A DNA stretch of 64,000 bases from Chryseobacterium sp. Leaf394 (GCF_001424105.1 NZ_LMQH01000002.1:94063-158062), one strand, 5' to 3'; counted from the first letter of the stretch, positions 1-9,391 are shown. The notes: a model not told the origin generated them from the sequence alone. Made by a program: numbers and translations.

Positions 1-2
1 AA

Positions 3-92
3 TGGGGAATGATTGCAAAATATGCTGTTACAGATTTTCAGAGTGTGAAGTCGGGACTGTATAATATTAACTTCAGGAATGAACTATTTTAG
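3..92 (+). CDS. C-terminal end of an unidentified protein (partial)
   Basis: A reading frame on the plus strand is open from the left edge and stops with TAG at 90-92. It encodes 29 residues beginning WGMIAKYAV and ending NFRNELF. The stop overlaps, tail to tail, the stop of the leftward acetyltransferase gene, a typical convergent arrangement. The fragment is too short to show a family. It could be chance, since an open frame of this length is not significant alone, but amino-acid composition and position look gene-like. Confidence 0.35.
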   Translation, partial: WGMIAKYAVTDFQSVKSGLYNINFRNELF

Positions 93-662
93 GGATTTAC
101 CCATCAGATATTTTTTTTCGAGAATATTATTAATCTCCCTGATAATTTTGAAGTTTTTGCTTTTATAAAAGGCAAGTGCAGGATTATTCTGCTCAACTTC
201 AAGTTCATAATAGTCCTGTGATTTGCCCATCTCATTTTCAAAACCTTCCAGAAGTTTTTTTCCGATCCCAGACCCTTTATGCTTTTCGTCTACTGCAATA
301 TAAACAAGTTGGTTTTTTGAGTCGCCTTTTTGAAATCCTTTTGACACGAAACTCTGAAATATATAAAGCAGATATTTAGGATGTTTCAGCAAAGCCAGAA
401 CTGTGTTTTTAATAAAATAAAGTTTATTCTGAGCTGTAAAACTTCCAAACATATCTTCAATGTCTGATGTTCCAAATACAAAACCACACAATTCTCCAGC
501 TTGCTTATATCCAACTAGAACAGTATCACCGCCTTTGTTCAAATGATGTAAATAAAATTTCCGTATAAAATCACCGCTATAAAAATTTATAAGACTTGGC
601 AGATTGTTTCTATGAACTCTTACAACATCAGTCAGATCTTCTTTTACTAAATTAACAATCAT
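84..662 (-). CDS. GNAT-family N-acetyltransferase
   Basis: A 192-residue protein with a GNAT fold. The acetyl-CoA pyrophosphate-binding motif A is visible at residues 121-147 (YIAVDEKHKGSGIGKKLL, with the G-x-G pattern). A motif B-like segment with the usual Asn-x-x-Ala-x-x-Phe-Tyr follows at about 159-166. The acceptor is unknown. It is the last gene of a leftward polysaccharide operon, and its ATG overlaps the stop of the FemAB-like gene by four bases, so translation is probably coupled. Acetylation of an amino sugar of the surface glycan is a reasonable inference from context, but a protein or small-molecule substrate is possible. Confidence 0.85.
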   Translation of the reverse strand: MIVNLVKEDLTDVVRVHRNNLPSLINFYSGDFIRKFYLHHLNKGGDTVLVGYKQAGELCGFVFGTSDIEDMFGSFTAQNKLYFIKNTVLALLKHPKYLLYIFQSFVSKGFQKGDSKNQLVYIAVDEKHKGSGIGKKLLEGFENEMGKSQDYYELEVEQNNPALAFYKSKNFKIIREINNILEKKYLMGKSLK

Positions 663-1615
663 TTTAATACTTTATAAATCAGTTTTGGTCCCAGAAAATT
701 AGCTATAGATAATGGTAATTTTTTCCACATATTGATAAGAAACCTGACTAGTTTTCCATCTTCATCGTTCGTATGAGATTTTTTATTGAAATAGTAATAA
801 TAAAGCTGCACAGGCTCTGCACCCCAAGAAAGCTTATATTTCACTGTACTCTGTCCGTTTCTGCTTCTCCCCATATCAAAAACCGCAATCTTCTTTTCTA
901 CTGCAAATTTAATAATGTTCCAATACAGAATATTATTTACAGAATATTTATTAAATTCTTTTAAAGTTGCAGCGTACGGATGGCAAATATAATCGTCACT
1001 AAATATAATACATGCCGCAGAGACAGGTTTATCTTCAATATATATAATCATAAACTGACCATGAAATTTTGATGGGTCATCAAAATAATTAACAATATTT
1101 CTGTAAAACTCCTTTGAATGAGTAGGTGTTCCCAGATCACGCCATGCCTCAGCTATTACTTGGTAAAAATCATTTAACAGTTCCTCTCCACCGGTTTTTA
1201 TCTGAAATTTATTTTTCTCTGCCTTCCGAACCTGATTTCTGGTTTTGGATTTGATGCGTTGATTCCAGACTACATCTATTCCACCTGATAAATCAAGTAA
1301 AAAAGTTTTGTAATCAGTAACCATTATTGGCCGGACTGAATCTTCAAAGCTCAGCAATTCCTTAGATTTTATAAGAACCGGCTGATCTGTAATTTTAAGA
1401 AAATCAGCATTAAGCCTCTCATTTTCAGAAAAATGTCCGCCATACGACAGGTACGGTGCATTTGAAAAATAACTTCCATTTCCGAAAAGGTTTAGCTTTT
1501 TATTTTGAAAATCTACAGTTTTTTCTTTTAACGGATATGTATTGAGAACAATACTTTTCCATTCATTAGATTCAGAAAAGTTAGTCCAAAAATTCATATT
1601 CTTTAAATTTTCCAT
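659..1615 (-). CDS. FemAB/GNAT-like acyltransferase of the polysaccharide locus
   Basis: About 318 residues from the ATG at 1613-1615. An in-frame ATG further upstream (1681) would give 340 residues but would lie 100 bases inside the preceding deacetylase gene, so the shorter form (MENLKNMNFW) is preferred; an ATG at 1597 is another option. The second half contains a GNAT-like domain of the FemAB-related type: RSKTRNQVRKAEK-like basic helix near the middle, then KPVSAACIIFSDDYICHPYAA and a C-terminal VFDMGRSRNGQSTVKYKLSWG. The SRxGQSTVxFKxxWG pattern recalls FemAB-related proteins of exopolysaccharide gene clusters. It probably transfers an acyl or aminoacyl group to a sugar. Substrate unknown. 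Confidence 0.75.
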   Translation of the reverse strand: MENLKNMNFWTNFSESNEWKSIVLNTYPLKEKTVDFQNKKLNLFGNGSYFSNAPYLSYGGHFSENERLNADFLKITDQPVLIKSKELLSFEDSVRPIMVTDYKTFLLDLSGGIDVVWNQRIKSKTRNQVRKAEKNKFQIKTGGEELLNDFYQVIAEAWRDLGTPTHSKEFYRNIVNYFDDPSKFHGQFMIIYIEDKPVSAACIIFSDDYICHPYAATLKEFNKYSVNNILYWNIIKFAVEKKIAVFDMGRSRNGQSTVKYKLSWGAEPVQLYYYYFNKKSHTNDEDGKLVRFLINMWKKLPLSIANFLGPKLIYKVLK

Positions 1616-2402
1616 TAAAACAAAGTTCATATTCCTGCTTCCTGAAGTCGGATTGCAGGAATTCTCTGAAACGCATATCAAGATTTGAATTATCTCCGTC
1701 CATTTCTCTGACAGAAGGATGTAGCATCACCTCAACCGTTTTACCCTTTTCAGATTCCAGATAACTGAATAAGTTTTGAGCGTTAATTTCACAGGTATTT
1801 AAAATGGTGTAAAACTCAATCTCTTTTTTATTATGATTGAAGGATGAAAGAAACTTCAGCAGAAAGAGTTTAATTAAGTTTGCAACACTTGCTGTTCTGA
1901 AATTATACCTGAAAGTTGTCACAAAATTTTCATTAATTTCTCTTATGCGGTCTATATTATATTTCTTTGCAAGTTTTCTTACAATCCTGTTGATTGACGG
2001 AATAACATGTACATGCTCGTGGCCGTCGATATGCGTAATTTCTATATTATTTTTCAAAAGCTTCTGCAACTGAAGTTCTATTTCTTTTTCAAGATCATTC
2101 AATACATTGTCAGATTTTCTCATAAAGAGAAGTTTTACAAAGTTATTGGATAAAAAACCCTCAGCATCGGTAATGCTGCTTTTTCCTGATATTGCTTTAC
2201 AACAGGTAAGATTGATGTGCAGACCTATTTTAAGTTTGGGTGCATGAGGAATAACATCCTGTATAGCGTGAATAAAAAAATCGGTGTTCGCCATCAGACT
2301 CGCATGAGACAGGAATCCTTCATTGCCCGCTCTTAGTATGGCAAGATTTATGCCTTTAGACAAACCCAAATCGTCGGCATTGGTAATCAGTCTGTTCTTC
2401 AT
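1581..2402 (-). CDS. ChbG/HpnK (YdjC)-family carbohydrate deacetylase
   Basis: A 273-residue protein with all family metal-site motifs: NADDLG at residues 8-13, GLHINLT at 60-66 and THIDGHEHVH at 123-132. Known members remove N-acetyl groups from chito-oligosaccharides, or are hopanoid-pathway enzymes, using a divalent metal bound by Asp and His. Here it sits in a surface-polysaccharide operon, so deacetylation of a lipid-linked or nascent glycan is the likely job. It starts one base after the stop of the membrane protein gene upstream and overlaps the FemAB-like gene downstream. Length is normal for the family. Confidence 0.88.
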   Translation of the reverse strand: MKNRLITNADDLGLSKGINLAILRAGNEGFLSHASLMANTDFFIHAIQDVIPHAPKLKIGLHINLTCCKAISGKSSITDAEGFLSNNFVKLLFMRKSDNVLNDLEKEIELQLQKLLKNNIEITHIDGHEHVHVIPSINRIVRKLAKKYNIDRIREINENFVTTFRYNFRTASVANLIKLFLLKFLSSFNHNKKEIEFYTILNTCEINAQNLFSYLESEKGKTVEVMLHPSVREMDGDNSNLDMRFREFLQSDFRKQEYELCFNGKFKEYEFLD

Positions 2403-2403
2403 T

Positions 2404-3750
2404 CTAGTGGTGTGAGATTGTTTTCAGTTTAAAAAATTTTATCAGATTTTTCTCTTCTGAAAGATTTTCATCGGGATTTCTGTCTATATATTCAGTGCCA
2501 TATTCGAAAAGTATTCTCCGGCTGAATCCTGGATAATTATCTTTAGAATAATCAAGTCTCTCATCTAAAATAACATCTTTACTGATTTTCTTTTTCTCCT
2601 GAATTTCAGCACAAAGATGTTTAAAAATAAGGTCTGACTTTTGGCAGATAACAGTACTGAAAACAAAGAAAACAACCAGCCATAAAGAAGAAATAATTTT
2701 AAAAATTTCAGTTTTATACTGAAACGGTATATATATCTTTCGGGCAACGAATAATGAGAAAATAAAAACGGTAAGCGTCGAAAAAAACATCAGTCTTGTG
2801 CCCGTAAGAGGAGAGTAAGAAATAATACACACCGCTAAAATTCCCATGAGCAGATAGCATCCCAAAAGAGTTACTTCCTTTCTGTTAATTTTTTTAGTTT
2901 TCAGTAAATAAAAACAAGCCAGCCCTGCTACTATTAGAAATAAAATCAGTTCTAGGTTATAGTAGTAGTAAAACTTTAATATTTTCGTAAACGTTCCTAT
3001 ATAATCCCCAAAATTAAATCCATACTGCGTCTTCCCAACCGTTTTGTATTTTACGGCATTGGCAGGAGCAAAAAATAGTGCCAGATAGCCAGCTGCGACA
3101 GAAAGATTAACGGCTATAATATTGAAATCAGGTAGCTTTTTGTTTTTAATTAAATATCTTAAACCACAAATTCCGGAAAACAAAAGTAAAACCGGTGGTA
3201 CATGCTCATTGCCCATTCCCATGATAAAAGCTCCGACACACAGAAGGATAATTTTCAGAGGAGACCTTGCAAGCACATTCTTCTTAAAAATAAAGTATTC
3301 TGTCATTACATACAGATACAGGAGATACAGAACATGGGTAAAGGTATAGTTGGTTGCAAAAGGGCTGTAGTAAAACAGTTCACCAAAATAGTTGATCAGA
3401 AAAATGAATGCTGCTGCCAAAATCAAGAGCTTCCAGACATCTTCTTTCTGGGTAATTTTTGGAAATCTCCGGAAAATATTGGCGAATAAAGCCCAAAGGA
3501 AACCATTGAAAACCAGAAAACCTAAAACGAGTTTTAAAAATTTACTGCGTGCTACAATATTCAGAAAAAACTGTCCACTTCTGGGGTTTACATAATTATA
3601 GCTGGTCCAGTACTCAGAAAGAAAGTGCGGCAATTGTGATCTATCGAGATAATAAAATTCATCACGGGTTACGGGAAACCAATACAGACTCAAGAGAAAT
3701 CCGATATTAATAAAAACAAGTAAAAATGAAGGTAAAAACTTAGTCTTCAT
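2404..3750 (-). CDS. DUF6056-like multi-pass membrane protein, probable glycosyltransferase
   Basis: A 448-residue membrane protein with about ten hydrophobic segments. The N-terminus has one membrane helix followed by an extracytoplasmic loop with TRDEFYYLDRSQ, acidic residues at the place where GT-C type transferases and GtrII-like proteins carry catalytic Asp or Glu. A SYSPLTGTRLMFF segment lies near residue 320. This layout fits the DUF6056 family of polysaccharide loci, which are thought to add sugars from a polyprenyl-phosphate donor. The upstream GT2 gene, of the type that makes such donors, overlaps it by 11 bases, supporting a functional pair. The exact sugar cannot be told. Confidence 0.7.
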   Translation of the reverse strand: MKTKFLPSFLLVFINIGFLLSLYWFPVTRDEFYYLDRSQLPHFLSEYWTSYNYVNPRSGQFFLNIVARSKFLKLVLGFLVFNGFLWALFANIFRRFPKITQKEDVWKLLILAAAFIFLINYFGELFYYSPFATNYTFTHVLYLLYLYVMTEYFIFKKNVLARSPLKIILLCVGAFIMGMGNEHVPPVLLLFSGICGLRYLIKNKKLPDFNIIAVNLSVAAGYLALFFAPANAVKYKTVGKTQYGFNFGDYIGTFTKILKFYYYYNLELILFLIVAGLACFYLLKTKKINRKEVTLLGCYLLMGILAVCIISYSPLTGTRLMFFSTLTVFIFSLFVARKIYIPFQYKTEIFKIISSLWLVVFFVFSTVICQKSDLIFKHLCAEIQEKKKISKDVILDERLDYSKDNYPGFSRRILFEYGTEYIDRNPDENLSEEKNLIKFFKLKTISHH

Positions 3751-4693
3751 TCTTAATAATTTCGTTAAAATACAGAGGTCTGTTTTTTACTTCGATGTGA
3801 ATTCTGCCGATATATTCTCCTAAAATTCCTAAGAAAAGCATGATCAGAGAGCAGAAAAAAATCATCACCGATAAAAGGGTAAGAAATCCTGTCTTCGGTT
3901 CATGATTGATATGACTTTGATAAATAGAAAATGCCAAAAATAAAACAGAACCAAAAATACCGAAAAAACCAAGTAATGTTGCCAGTCTCAGTGGTTTTAC
4001 AGAAAACTGAATTACACTGTCAATCGCCAATTTATACAGTTTCAGAAAATTATATTTTGAAGTTCCTGCAAATCTTTTGGGAGCTGTAAACTCTAAGATT
4101 AAAGCATCCTGAAGCCCCACCAGCGAAAGCATTCCACGGAACATTCTGTCGGTTTCATTTAGTTGGTTGATCCAGACTACATATTTTTTATCTAACAGCC
4201 TGAAATCGGGCATGTTTCTCGGAATTTTCACATCAGAAAGAAAATTGAGTATTTTGTAGTAAATGTTTCCAAGTATACGATACTTAAGACCTTTATCTTC
4301 ATTATCAGTACGTTGCGTCAGAACGAGTTTATACCCTTGAAGCCACTTCTGAATCATTTCTGCGGCCATTGCCGGCGGATGCTGCAGATCGGCATCCATG
4401 AAGAGAATGGCGAATTCTTTCTCCTGATTGTGTTGAGCTACATAATTCAACCCAGCAGTCATTGCCATTTCGTGACCAAAATTTTTCGACTGATTGATAA
4501 TGGTAATATGAGAATCATTTTTCTGGAGATCTTTCAAAATCTGAAGCGTCTGATCCCGGGAGCCGTCATTTACAAAAACCAGTTCGTAATCTCCAAAAGA
4601 AATTTCATTTAATTCTTCCTGAAGGCCAGCATGAAGCACCGCAAGATTCTCTTCTTCGTTGTAGGCAGATATAATCAGGTAAACTTTTTTCAT
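3740..4693 (-). CDS. Family 2 glycosyltransferase with two C-terminal membrane helices (GtrB/DPM1 type)
   Basis: About 317 residues from the ATG at 4691-4693 (MKKVYLIISAYNEE), chosen because family members begin right before the first beta strand. An ATG three codons upstream is possible. The GT-A domain shows AYNEEENL, FVNDGSRD and the metal-binding DAD followed by LQHPP near residue 100. Two membrane helices follow at about 225-290. This is the architecture of enzymes that move a sugar from a nucleotide donor to polyprenyl phosphate on the cytoplasmic face. It overlaps the downstream membrane protein gene by 11 bases; that protein would be the natural consumer of the lipid-linked sugar. Confidence 0.88.
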   Translation of the reverse strand: MKKVYLIISAYNEEENLAVLHAGLQEELNEISFGDYELVFVNDGSRDQTLQILKDLQKNDSHITIINQSKNFGHEMAMTAGLNYVAQHNQEKEFAILFMDADLQHPPAMAAEMIQKWLQGYKLVLTQRTDNEDKGLKYRILGNIYYKILNFLSDVKIPRNMPDFRLLDKKYVVWINQLNETDRMFRGMLSLVGLQDALILEFTAPKRFAGTSKYNFLKLYKLAIDSVIQFSVKPLRLATLLGFFGIFGSVLFLAFSIYQSHINHEPKTGFLTLLSVMIFFCSLIMLFLGILGEYIGRIHIEVKNRPLYFNEIIKNED

Positions 4694-4741
4694 ATTAAAC
4701 AATTTCTTTTTTTAGACAACAATAGCAGCTTATAAAAAGTT

Positions 4742-5512
4742 TTACTTCACAAAAACCCCAACATATTTCCCTTCAAACTCCACAACCGTCGGCGTAATTT
4801 TTTCCTGTTCACAAAAATCCTGAAAAGCAGAATTATCATTAATGTCATCCGAAATAAAAACACCTCCTTTTCTTAATCTTGGATAAAGTGTTTCGTACGC
4901 CCACTTCATACCTTCATAAGATTTATCGGAATCATAATGTACAACATCGATTTCGCCGCTTTCCTTTAAAATTTTAGGTAAAGATTCACGGTCTGCGTGA
5001 CGGAAGAGTTTCCAGTTGGATCTTAAATTTTCGGGAACCACACAGCCAACGTACTGATCTCCATTTTGCCCTAAATACGGCATATCTGAACTGTACAAAG
5101 TTCCGTTTCGTTTTTGTAATGAGGTCAATGTAGCAAAAGAACTCCAGCCATAAGCTACTCCTGTTTCAATCACCGCTTTTGCCTGAGTATATTCGCAGGC
5201 ACTGTATAAAAGTTCCAGAGCACCGGCACCACCCATTTTTATCGGGCAGGCGTTTTGGGTATCCAGAGCTTTTTGAAATTCCTGAGGATATTTTTCTGAG
5301 AAAGACTGAAAATCAAGATTAAAAAGTTTCTTTACCGCATCTTTCTGACTAACGGCAATTTGGGAAGCCCAAAGATTCGTCTTTTCCTTGCCTTTAAACG
5401 CGCTGTTCCGGTTAAAAATATTCTTGATTATTTTTCTTCCTAATTCGGGATACAGATCAGGACGTTTCGCATAGCCTATAAAAGTCTTGAGAACTCGGGT
5501 TATTTCGCTCAC
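4742..5512 (-). CDS. Class I SAM-dependent methyltransferase
   Basis: A 256-residue protein. The SAM-binding glycine loop is at about residues 116-125 (ETGVAYGWSS), followed by an acidic strand end (SSDMPYLG), HYDSDKSYEGM near 192-202 and KGGVFISDDIND near 215-226. This resembles the TylF/Methyltransf_24-like small O-methyltransferases, which often modify sugars. It is the first gene of the leftward polysaccharide operon, 48 bases ahead of the GT2 gene and divergent from the rightward operon across a 99-base promoter region. Methylation of a surface sugar is inferred from context only. Confidence 0.8.
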   Translation of the reverse strand: MSEITRVLKTFIGYAKRPDLYPELGRKIIKNIFNRNSAFKGKEKTNLWASQIAVSQKDAVKKLFNLDFQSFSEKYPQEFQKALDTQNACPIKMGGAGALELLYSACEYTQAKAVIETGVAYGWSSFATLTSLQKRNGTLYSSDMPYLGQNGDQYVGCVVPENLRSNWKLFRHADRESLPKILKESGEIDVVHYDSDKSYEGMKWAYETLYPRLRKGGVFISDDINDNSAFQDFCEQEKITPTVVEFEGKYVGVFVK

Positions 5513-5531
5513 AGTGTTATTATTAATGGTG

Positions 5532-5539
5532 CAAAAATA
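5532..5539 (-). promoter_or_regulatory. Candidate -7 box for the leftward polysaccharide operon
   Basis: On the minus strand this reads TATTTTTG, matching the Bacteroidota -7 consensus TAnnTTTG. It ends 19 bases before the ATG of the methyltransferase. No clear TTG -33 element is seen at the right distance, so the call is tentative. Confidence 0.4.
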
Positions 5540-5568
5540 AAGATTTTTATCAGATTGAGCAGATTATT

Positions 5569-5576
5569 TATCTTTG
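5569..5576 (+). promoter_or_regulatory. Candidate -7 box for the rightward polysaccharide operon
   Basis: TATCTTTG matches TAnnTTTG and lies 35 bases before the ATG at 5612. A T-rich tract at 5544-5548 is in the place of a weak -33 element. The box and the oppositely directed one at 5532-5539 share one short intergenic region. Confidence 0.45.
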
Positions 5577-5611
5577 TGAAAATTTATTAATACAAAGACG
5601 CCTCCCTCCTC

Positions 5612-6439
5612 ATGAAGTTTTCAATCTTAATTGCCAATTACAATAACGGAAAGTTCTTTGAAGACTGCTACCACTCCATTATGGATCAGACTTTTACAGA
5701 TTGGGAAGCGGTAATTCTGGACGATGCGTCAACAGATGATTCTCTGGAAATAATTTCTGAGTTGGTAAAAGACGATTCGCGCTTTAATATTTTTAAAAAT
5801 GAAAAAAACAGCGGTGTCGGAATTACAAAAAGCAAACTGATAGAACTTGCCAACGGCAATATCTGCGGATTTGTAGATCCCGATGACGCGATTACACCGA
5901 ATGCTCTGCAGTCTGCAGCGGATGTTTTTTTAAAAGATTCAAAAACCGTTCTCACCTACTCCAGTTTTATGAAATGTGATAAAGATTTAAAACCTTTGGA
6001 GCAGTTCAGATCGGGTATGCAGGTGGTGAATAATGATCCTTATTTTTTTAACTGTCCTGTGCACATCGTGCATTTCGTGTGTTTCAGAAAAGATGTTTAC
6101 GAGCAGACAGAAAAGATGAATTCTGAGATGAGAATCGCCGAAGATCAGGATCTCTATCTTAAAATGTATGAAAAAGGAAAGGTAAAGTATATTGATGAAC
6201 CGAATTATCTGTACAGAACGCATTCCGGTGGAATTTCACAAAATGAAAACCTCCCGAAATCAAGAGAATATTTTGCAAGAGTTATTTTCAACACGATGAA
6301 AAGACGCGGTCTGAAAACCATTAACGGAAAAAAAATCCCGTCCGAGTACAGTCAACCCAAAGAAATTTATGATCTTCTGGAATACCAGAATTCCATCCCA
6401 TTCAGAATTATGAAAAAACTGAAAATTATGTTCCAGTAA
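5612..6439 (+). CDS. Family 2 glycosyltransferase
   Basis: A 275-residue soluble GT-A glycosyltransferase. Key motifs are ANYNNGKFF at residues 8-16, the nucleotide-binding LDDASTDDS at 36-44 and the metal-binding FVDPDD at 87-92. A likely catalytic acidic segment AEDQDLYLKM follows near residue 178. No membrane helices. It opens the rightward half of the polysaccharide locus; the next gene begins nine bases after its stop. It probably adds one sugar to the growing repeat unit. Donor and acceptor are unknown. Confidence 0.9.
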   Translation: MKFSILIANYNNGKFFEDCYHSIMDQTFTDWEAVILDDASTDDSLEIISELVKDDSRFNIFKNEKNSGVGITKSKLIELANGNICGFVDPDDAITPNALQSAADVFLKDSKTVLTYSSFMKCDKDLKPLEQFRSGMQVVNNDPYFFNCPVHIVHFVCFRKDVYEQTEKMNSEMRIAEDQDLYLKMYEKGKVKYIDEPNYLYRTHSGGISQNENLPKSREYFARVIFNTMKRRGLKTINGKKIPSEYSQPKEIYDLLEYQNSIPFRIMKKLKIMFQ

Positions 6440-6447
6440 ACGCATTA

Positions 6448-7608
6448 ATGATGAAAGAAACTCAAAAAATAAAAGTACTTTTCAGACAGCGATCTATGGA
6501 AATGGGTGGTGTTGAAAAAGTAATCCTCAGCATGCTGAACGGTCTCGACAGAGAAAAATTCAACATGACCATCTGCCTGAATATCAATCAGGGAGAATTG
6601 CGAAACGAGATCCCGGCGCATGTAAGAAAAGTTTTTATTGGTGAAGGACGGGAGAACTTTTCAAAAAATTCTCTGATTCACAAATTACAGCTGGCTAAAC
6701 GGAAAATTAAACTTGACAAAGCTCACAAAAATCCGAAGATCACAGCAAAAATTTTGAATGCTGATTTCGATGTGGAAATTGCACCAACTTATGCCACTTT
6801 TTCTTCGGTTCTAAATTCATCTAATAAAAATTCAAAGAAAATTGGCTGGTTTCACTCAGATATTACTTTACCGAAACTTCAGCCTCTCGTTCCTGAAATT
6901 TTGAAACAGATTCCTCAGTTTGATTATTTCATTTTCGGATCTCAGCAGACCAAAGATATTTTAATTGGAACCTATCCAAAACTTAATATTCCCGAAAATC
7001 AGGTAGTCCGGAATGCTATTCCCATTGAAGAATTGAAGAAAAAAGCACTGGAATTCACACCTAAATTTCCTGAAAAACCTGTTTTTGTTTCGGTAGCAAG
7101 GCTTCACAGCAGAAAAGGTTTTCATAAATTAATGGAAGCTCATGCAAAACTTTTAAAGGACGGTTTTGATCATCATATTTTCGTGATTGGTGATGGCGAA
7201 GAAATGACCAATTTAAAGAAACAGGCAACTGAATTAGGTGTTACTGAGAGTTTTGAATTTTTAGGATCACTATTAAACCCTTATCCTTACGTGAAAAATG
7301 CAGATTTTTTTATTTTACCTTCAGAATCTGAAAGCTGGCCTTTGATTATCGCCGATTCGCTGATTTTAAAGAAGCCCATTATATCAACCAACGTTGGCGG
7401 AATCCCCGAAATGATCGTGCACGACAGAACCGGTTACCTCATCAATTACGAAACTGATGAAATGTACGCTGCAATGAAAAAATTTATGACCGAACCTCAA
7501 TACATCGAAAAAATAAAAGAAAATTTGGTCGATATTGAAAAACAATTTGACAATCAGAAGATTTTTGATGCCGTTGAAAATATCATTCTTAACTTAACAA
7601 AAAATTAG
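6448..7608 (+). CDS. Family 4 glycosyltransferase
   Basis: A 386-residue GT-B glycosyltransferase. Two ATGs are adjacent at 6448 and 6451. The N-terminal lobe carries MEMGGVEKVILSML near residue 12, the typical G-G-V-E acceptor-side loop. The C-terminal lobe begins near VSVARLHSRKGFHKL (about 213-227) and contains the donor-binding ESESWPLIIADSL around 290, with Glu in place of the second E of the usual EX7E motif partly shifted. It overlaps nothing but leaves only two bases before the next gene, so it is co-transcribed. It is related to the GT4 gene at 8243. Confidence 0.9.
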   Translation: MMKETQKIKVLFRQRSMEMGGVEKVILSMLNGLDREKFNMTICLNINQGELRNEIPAHVRKVFIGEGRENFSKNSLIHKLQLAKRKIKLDKAHKNPKITAKILNADFDVEIAPTYATFSSVLNSSNKNSKKIGWFHSDITLPKLQPLVPEILKQIPQFDYFIFGSQQTKDILIGTYPKLNIPENQVVRNAIPIEELKKKALEFTPKFPEKPVFVSVARLHSRKGFHKLMEAHAKLLKDGFDHHIFVIGDGEEMTNLKKQATELGVTESFEFLGSLLNPYPYVKNADFFILPSESESWPLIIADSLILKKPIISTNVGGIPEMIVHDRTGYLINYETDEMYAAMKKFMTEPQYIEKIKENLVDIEKQFDNQKIFDAVENIILNLTKN

Positions 7609-7610
7609 AA

Positions 7611-8177
7611 ATGCTTTTTTTATACCGTTTAATTCTCAAACTCCACACATCATATCAGTTTATGATTCAGAGGATATATTTAAAAGTATGTATCGCGAAA
7701 GGACTGAAGGTAGGTAAAAATGTGAGATTTGTAGAAGTTCCGGAATTTGGTACAGAGCCTTTTTTAATAGAAATCGGAGATGAAACGACATTCTCTAATA
7801 ACGTACGGTTTGTAAACCACGACGGCGGACAAAACGCTCTACACTTTTTTGAGAAATATAAAGATGTAAGAACTTTCGGCAGAATTAAAATCGGGAAACA
7901 GTGCCTCATTGGCGCCGACACCATCATTATGCCGGGCGTTGAAATGCAGGACAACTGTATTTTGGGAGCAGGCTCAATCCTGACAACATCCATGCCCAAA
8001 GGAACTGTATTTGCCGGTGTTCCTGCAAAATTTATATGTACAGTTGAGGAATACGGTGACAAACTGCTCGCCAATAATGTGATGTATCCGAGGGAACTGG
8101 AGCCCACAAGACATCTTCTTGAAGCGCATATCAAGGCCAATCTTCCTCACACTTACAAACCTGTGAAGAAATTGTAA
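7611..8177 (+). CDS. Left-handed beta-helix acyltransferase (WbbJ/CatB-like)
   Basis: A 188-residue protein with hexapeptide repeats in the second half (IKIGKQCLIGADTIIMPGV, then CILGAGSILTTSMPKGTVFAGVPAK). The GVPAK ending of the helix is typical of sugar O- or N-acetyltransferases. A conserved-type catalytic His is present in RFVNHDGG, near residue 66. It starts two bases after the GT4 stop and is followed by 65 bases without a clear signal. It probably acetylates the surface polysaccharide or an intermediate. Confidence 0.87.
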   Translation: MLFLYRLILKLHTSYQFMIQRIYLKVCIAKGLKVGKNVRFVEVPEFGTEPFLIEIGDETTFSNNVRFVNHDGGQNALHFFEKYKDVRTFGRIKIGKQCLIGADTIIMPGVEMQDNCILGAGSILTTSMPKGTVFAGVPAKFICTVEEYGDKLLANNVMYPRELEPTRHLLEAHIKANLPHTYKPVKKL

Positions 8178-8242
8178 AAGAGACCGAAATTCAGCATGAC
8201 CTGAAGTATATGTGAAGAAAATCCAAAAACACACACGAAGAA

Positions 8243-9391
8243 ATGAAAAAGAAAAAAATACTCATCAGAATTGGCTCACTCCGTCACGGCGGAGCGGAAA
8301 AAGTTCTGGTTACTTTTCTTAAAAATCTCCCACAGGACAAATATGAAATTGATCTTCTTTTAAATTTGTATTCAGGAAAATATCTGAAAGATGTCCCTGA
8401 ATGGATCAATATTATTTATCTTAACAAAGGTGAAATGATCACCACCAACCGTGTTCAGGATATTCCGAAAAAGGCTTTCCGGGTTGTCTATCAGAACCTT
8501 TTGAACCAATTCCCAGGCTTGCTTTATAATGGAAAATTAAAGGGCAGGAAATACGACATTGAGTTTGCAGCCATTCACGGAATGCGGGATGAAATTTTAA
8601 ATTCTCCTTTACGGGCATCCAAAAAAATTGTCTGGATTCACAACGATCTTTCTAAGGTAAAAGGTTATTCTGAAGTTGAGATCAGAAAGTTTTTTGGTTT
8701 TGACAGAATCATGGTCATTTCCGAAAAGATTGAGCAGCTTTTTAAAGATCTGGCTCAAAATGAAACTGAAAAAAATAAGATCGTAAAGATCTACAATCCT
8801 TTAGACACCGAAGAAATTTTAACGAAAGCGGAAAAAAATGTTATCAACTACAAGTTTGACGTGAAAGTTCCCACGTTTATTTCGGTAGGAACAGTTTTTC
8901 CACAGAAAGGTTTCGACAGGCTTCTGAAAGTACATAAAAAACTTTTGGATGAAGGATTCCAGCATAAGATTCTTATCGTTGGTGACGGCTATGACTTCGA
9001 AAACATTAAAAGGCTGAAAACTGAACTCAACGTTGATGAAACAGCTACTCTATACGGCTTTACAGACAATCCTTATCCTTATTTTAAAAAGGCAGATTTT
9101 TATATTTTAAGTTCGAGATATGAAGGTTTTCCTACGGTTTTGTTTGAAGCGATTACGTTAAAAAAGAAAATCATTGCCACCGACGTTTCAGGCGTACGGG
9201 AAATGCTTAAAGATGGTCAGCTGGGATTGATTGTTGAAAATTCTGAAACAGGAATTTATGATGGAATGAAAAAAGCCATTTCAGATCAGAACTTTTTTCA
9301 GCCTTATATTTCACGATTAGAAAATGCAGAAATGCCTTTCAGTTTAGAAAAATCAGTGACTGCAATTTCGGCTGTTCTGGATGAAGTATAA
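8243..9391 (+). CDS. Family 4 glycosyltransferase
   Basis: A 382-residue GT-B enzyme. GSLRHGGAEKVLVTFL near residue 12 is the N-terminal glycine-rich loop. TFISVGTVFPQKGFDRL begins the second lobe near 211. SSRYEGFPTVLFEAI near 288-302 holds the EX7E motif that contacts the nucleotide sugar. It resembles the GT4 gene at 6448 in layout and may be an old duplicate with changed specificity. No membrane segment. It is the fourth gene of the rightward polysaccharide operon. Confidence 0.9.
   Translation: MKKKKILIRIGSLRHGGAEKVLVTFLKNLPQDKYEIDLLLNLYSGKYLKDVPEWINIIYLNKGEMITTNRVQDIPKKAFRVVYQNLLNQFPGLLYNGKLKGRKYDIEFAAIHGMRDEILNSPLRASKKIVWIHNDLSKVKGYSEVEIRKFFGFDRIMVISEKIEQLFKDLAQNETEKNKIVKIYNPLDTEEILTKAEKNVINYKFDVKVPTFISVGTVFPQKGFDRLLKVHKKLLDEGFQHKILIVGDGYDFENIKRLKTELNVDETATLYGFTDNPYPYFKKADFYILSSRYEGFPTVLFEAITLKKKIIATDVSGVREMLKDGQLGLIVENSETGIYDGMKKAISDQNFFQPYISRLENAEMPFSLEKSVTAISAVLDEV

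Noticed and set aside
1616..1681. Longer N-terminus for the FemAB-like gene
   Set aside because: It would overlap the upstream deacetylase gene by 100 bases and adds residues unlike the family; ATG at 1613-1615 is a better start.
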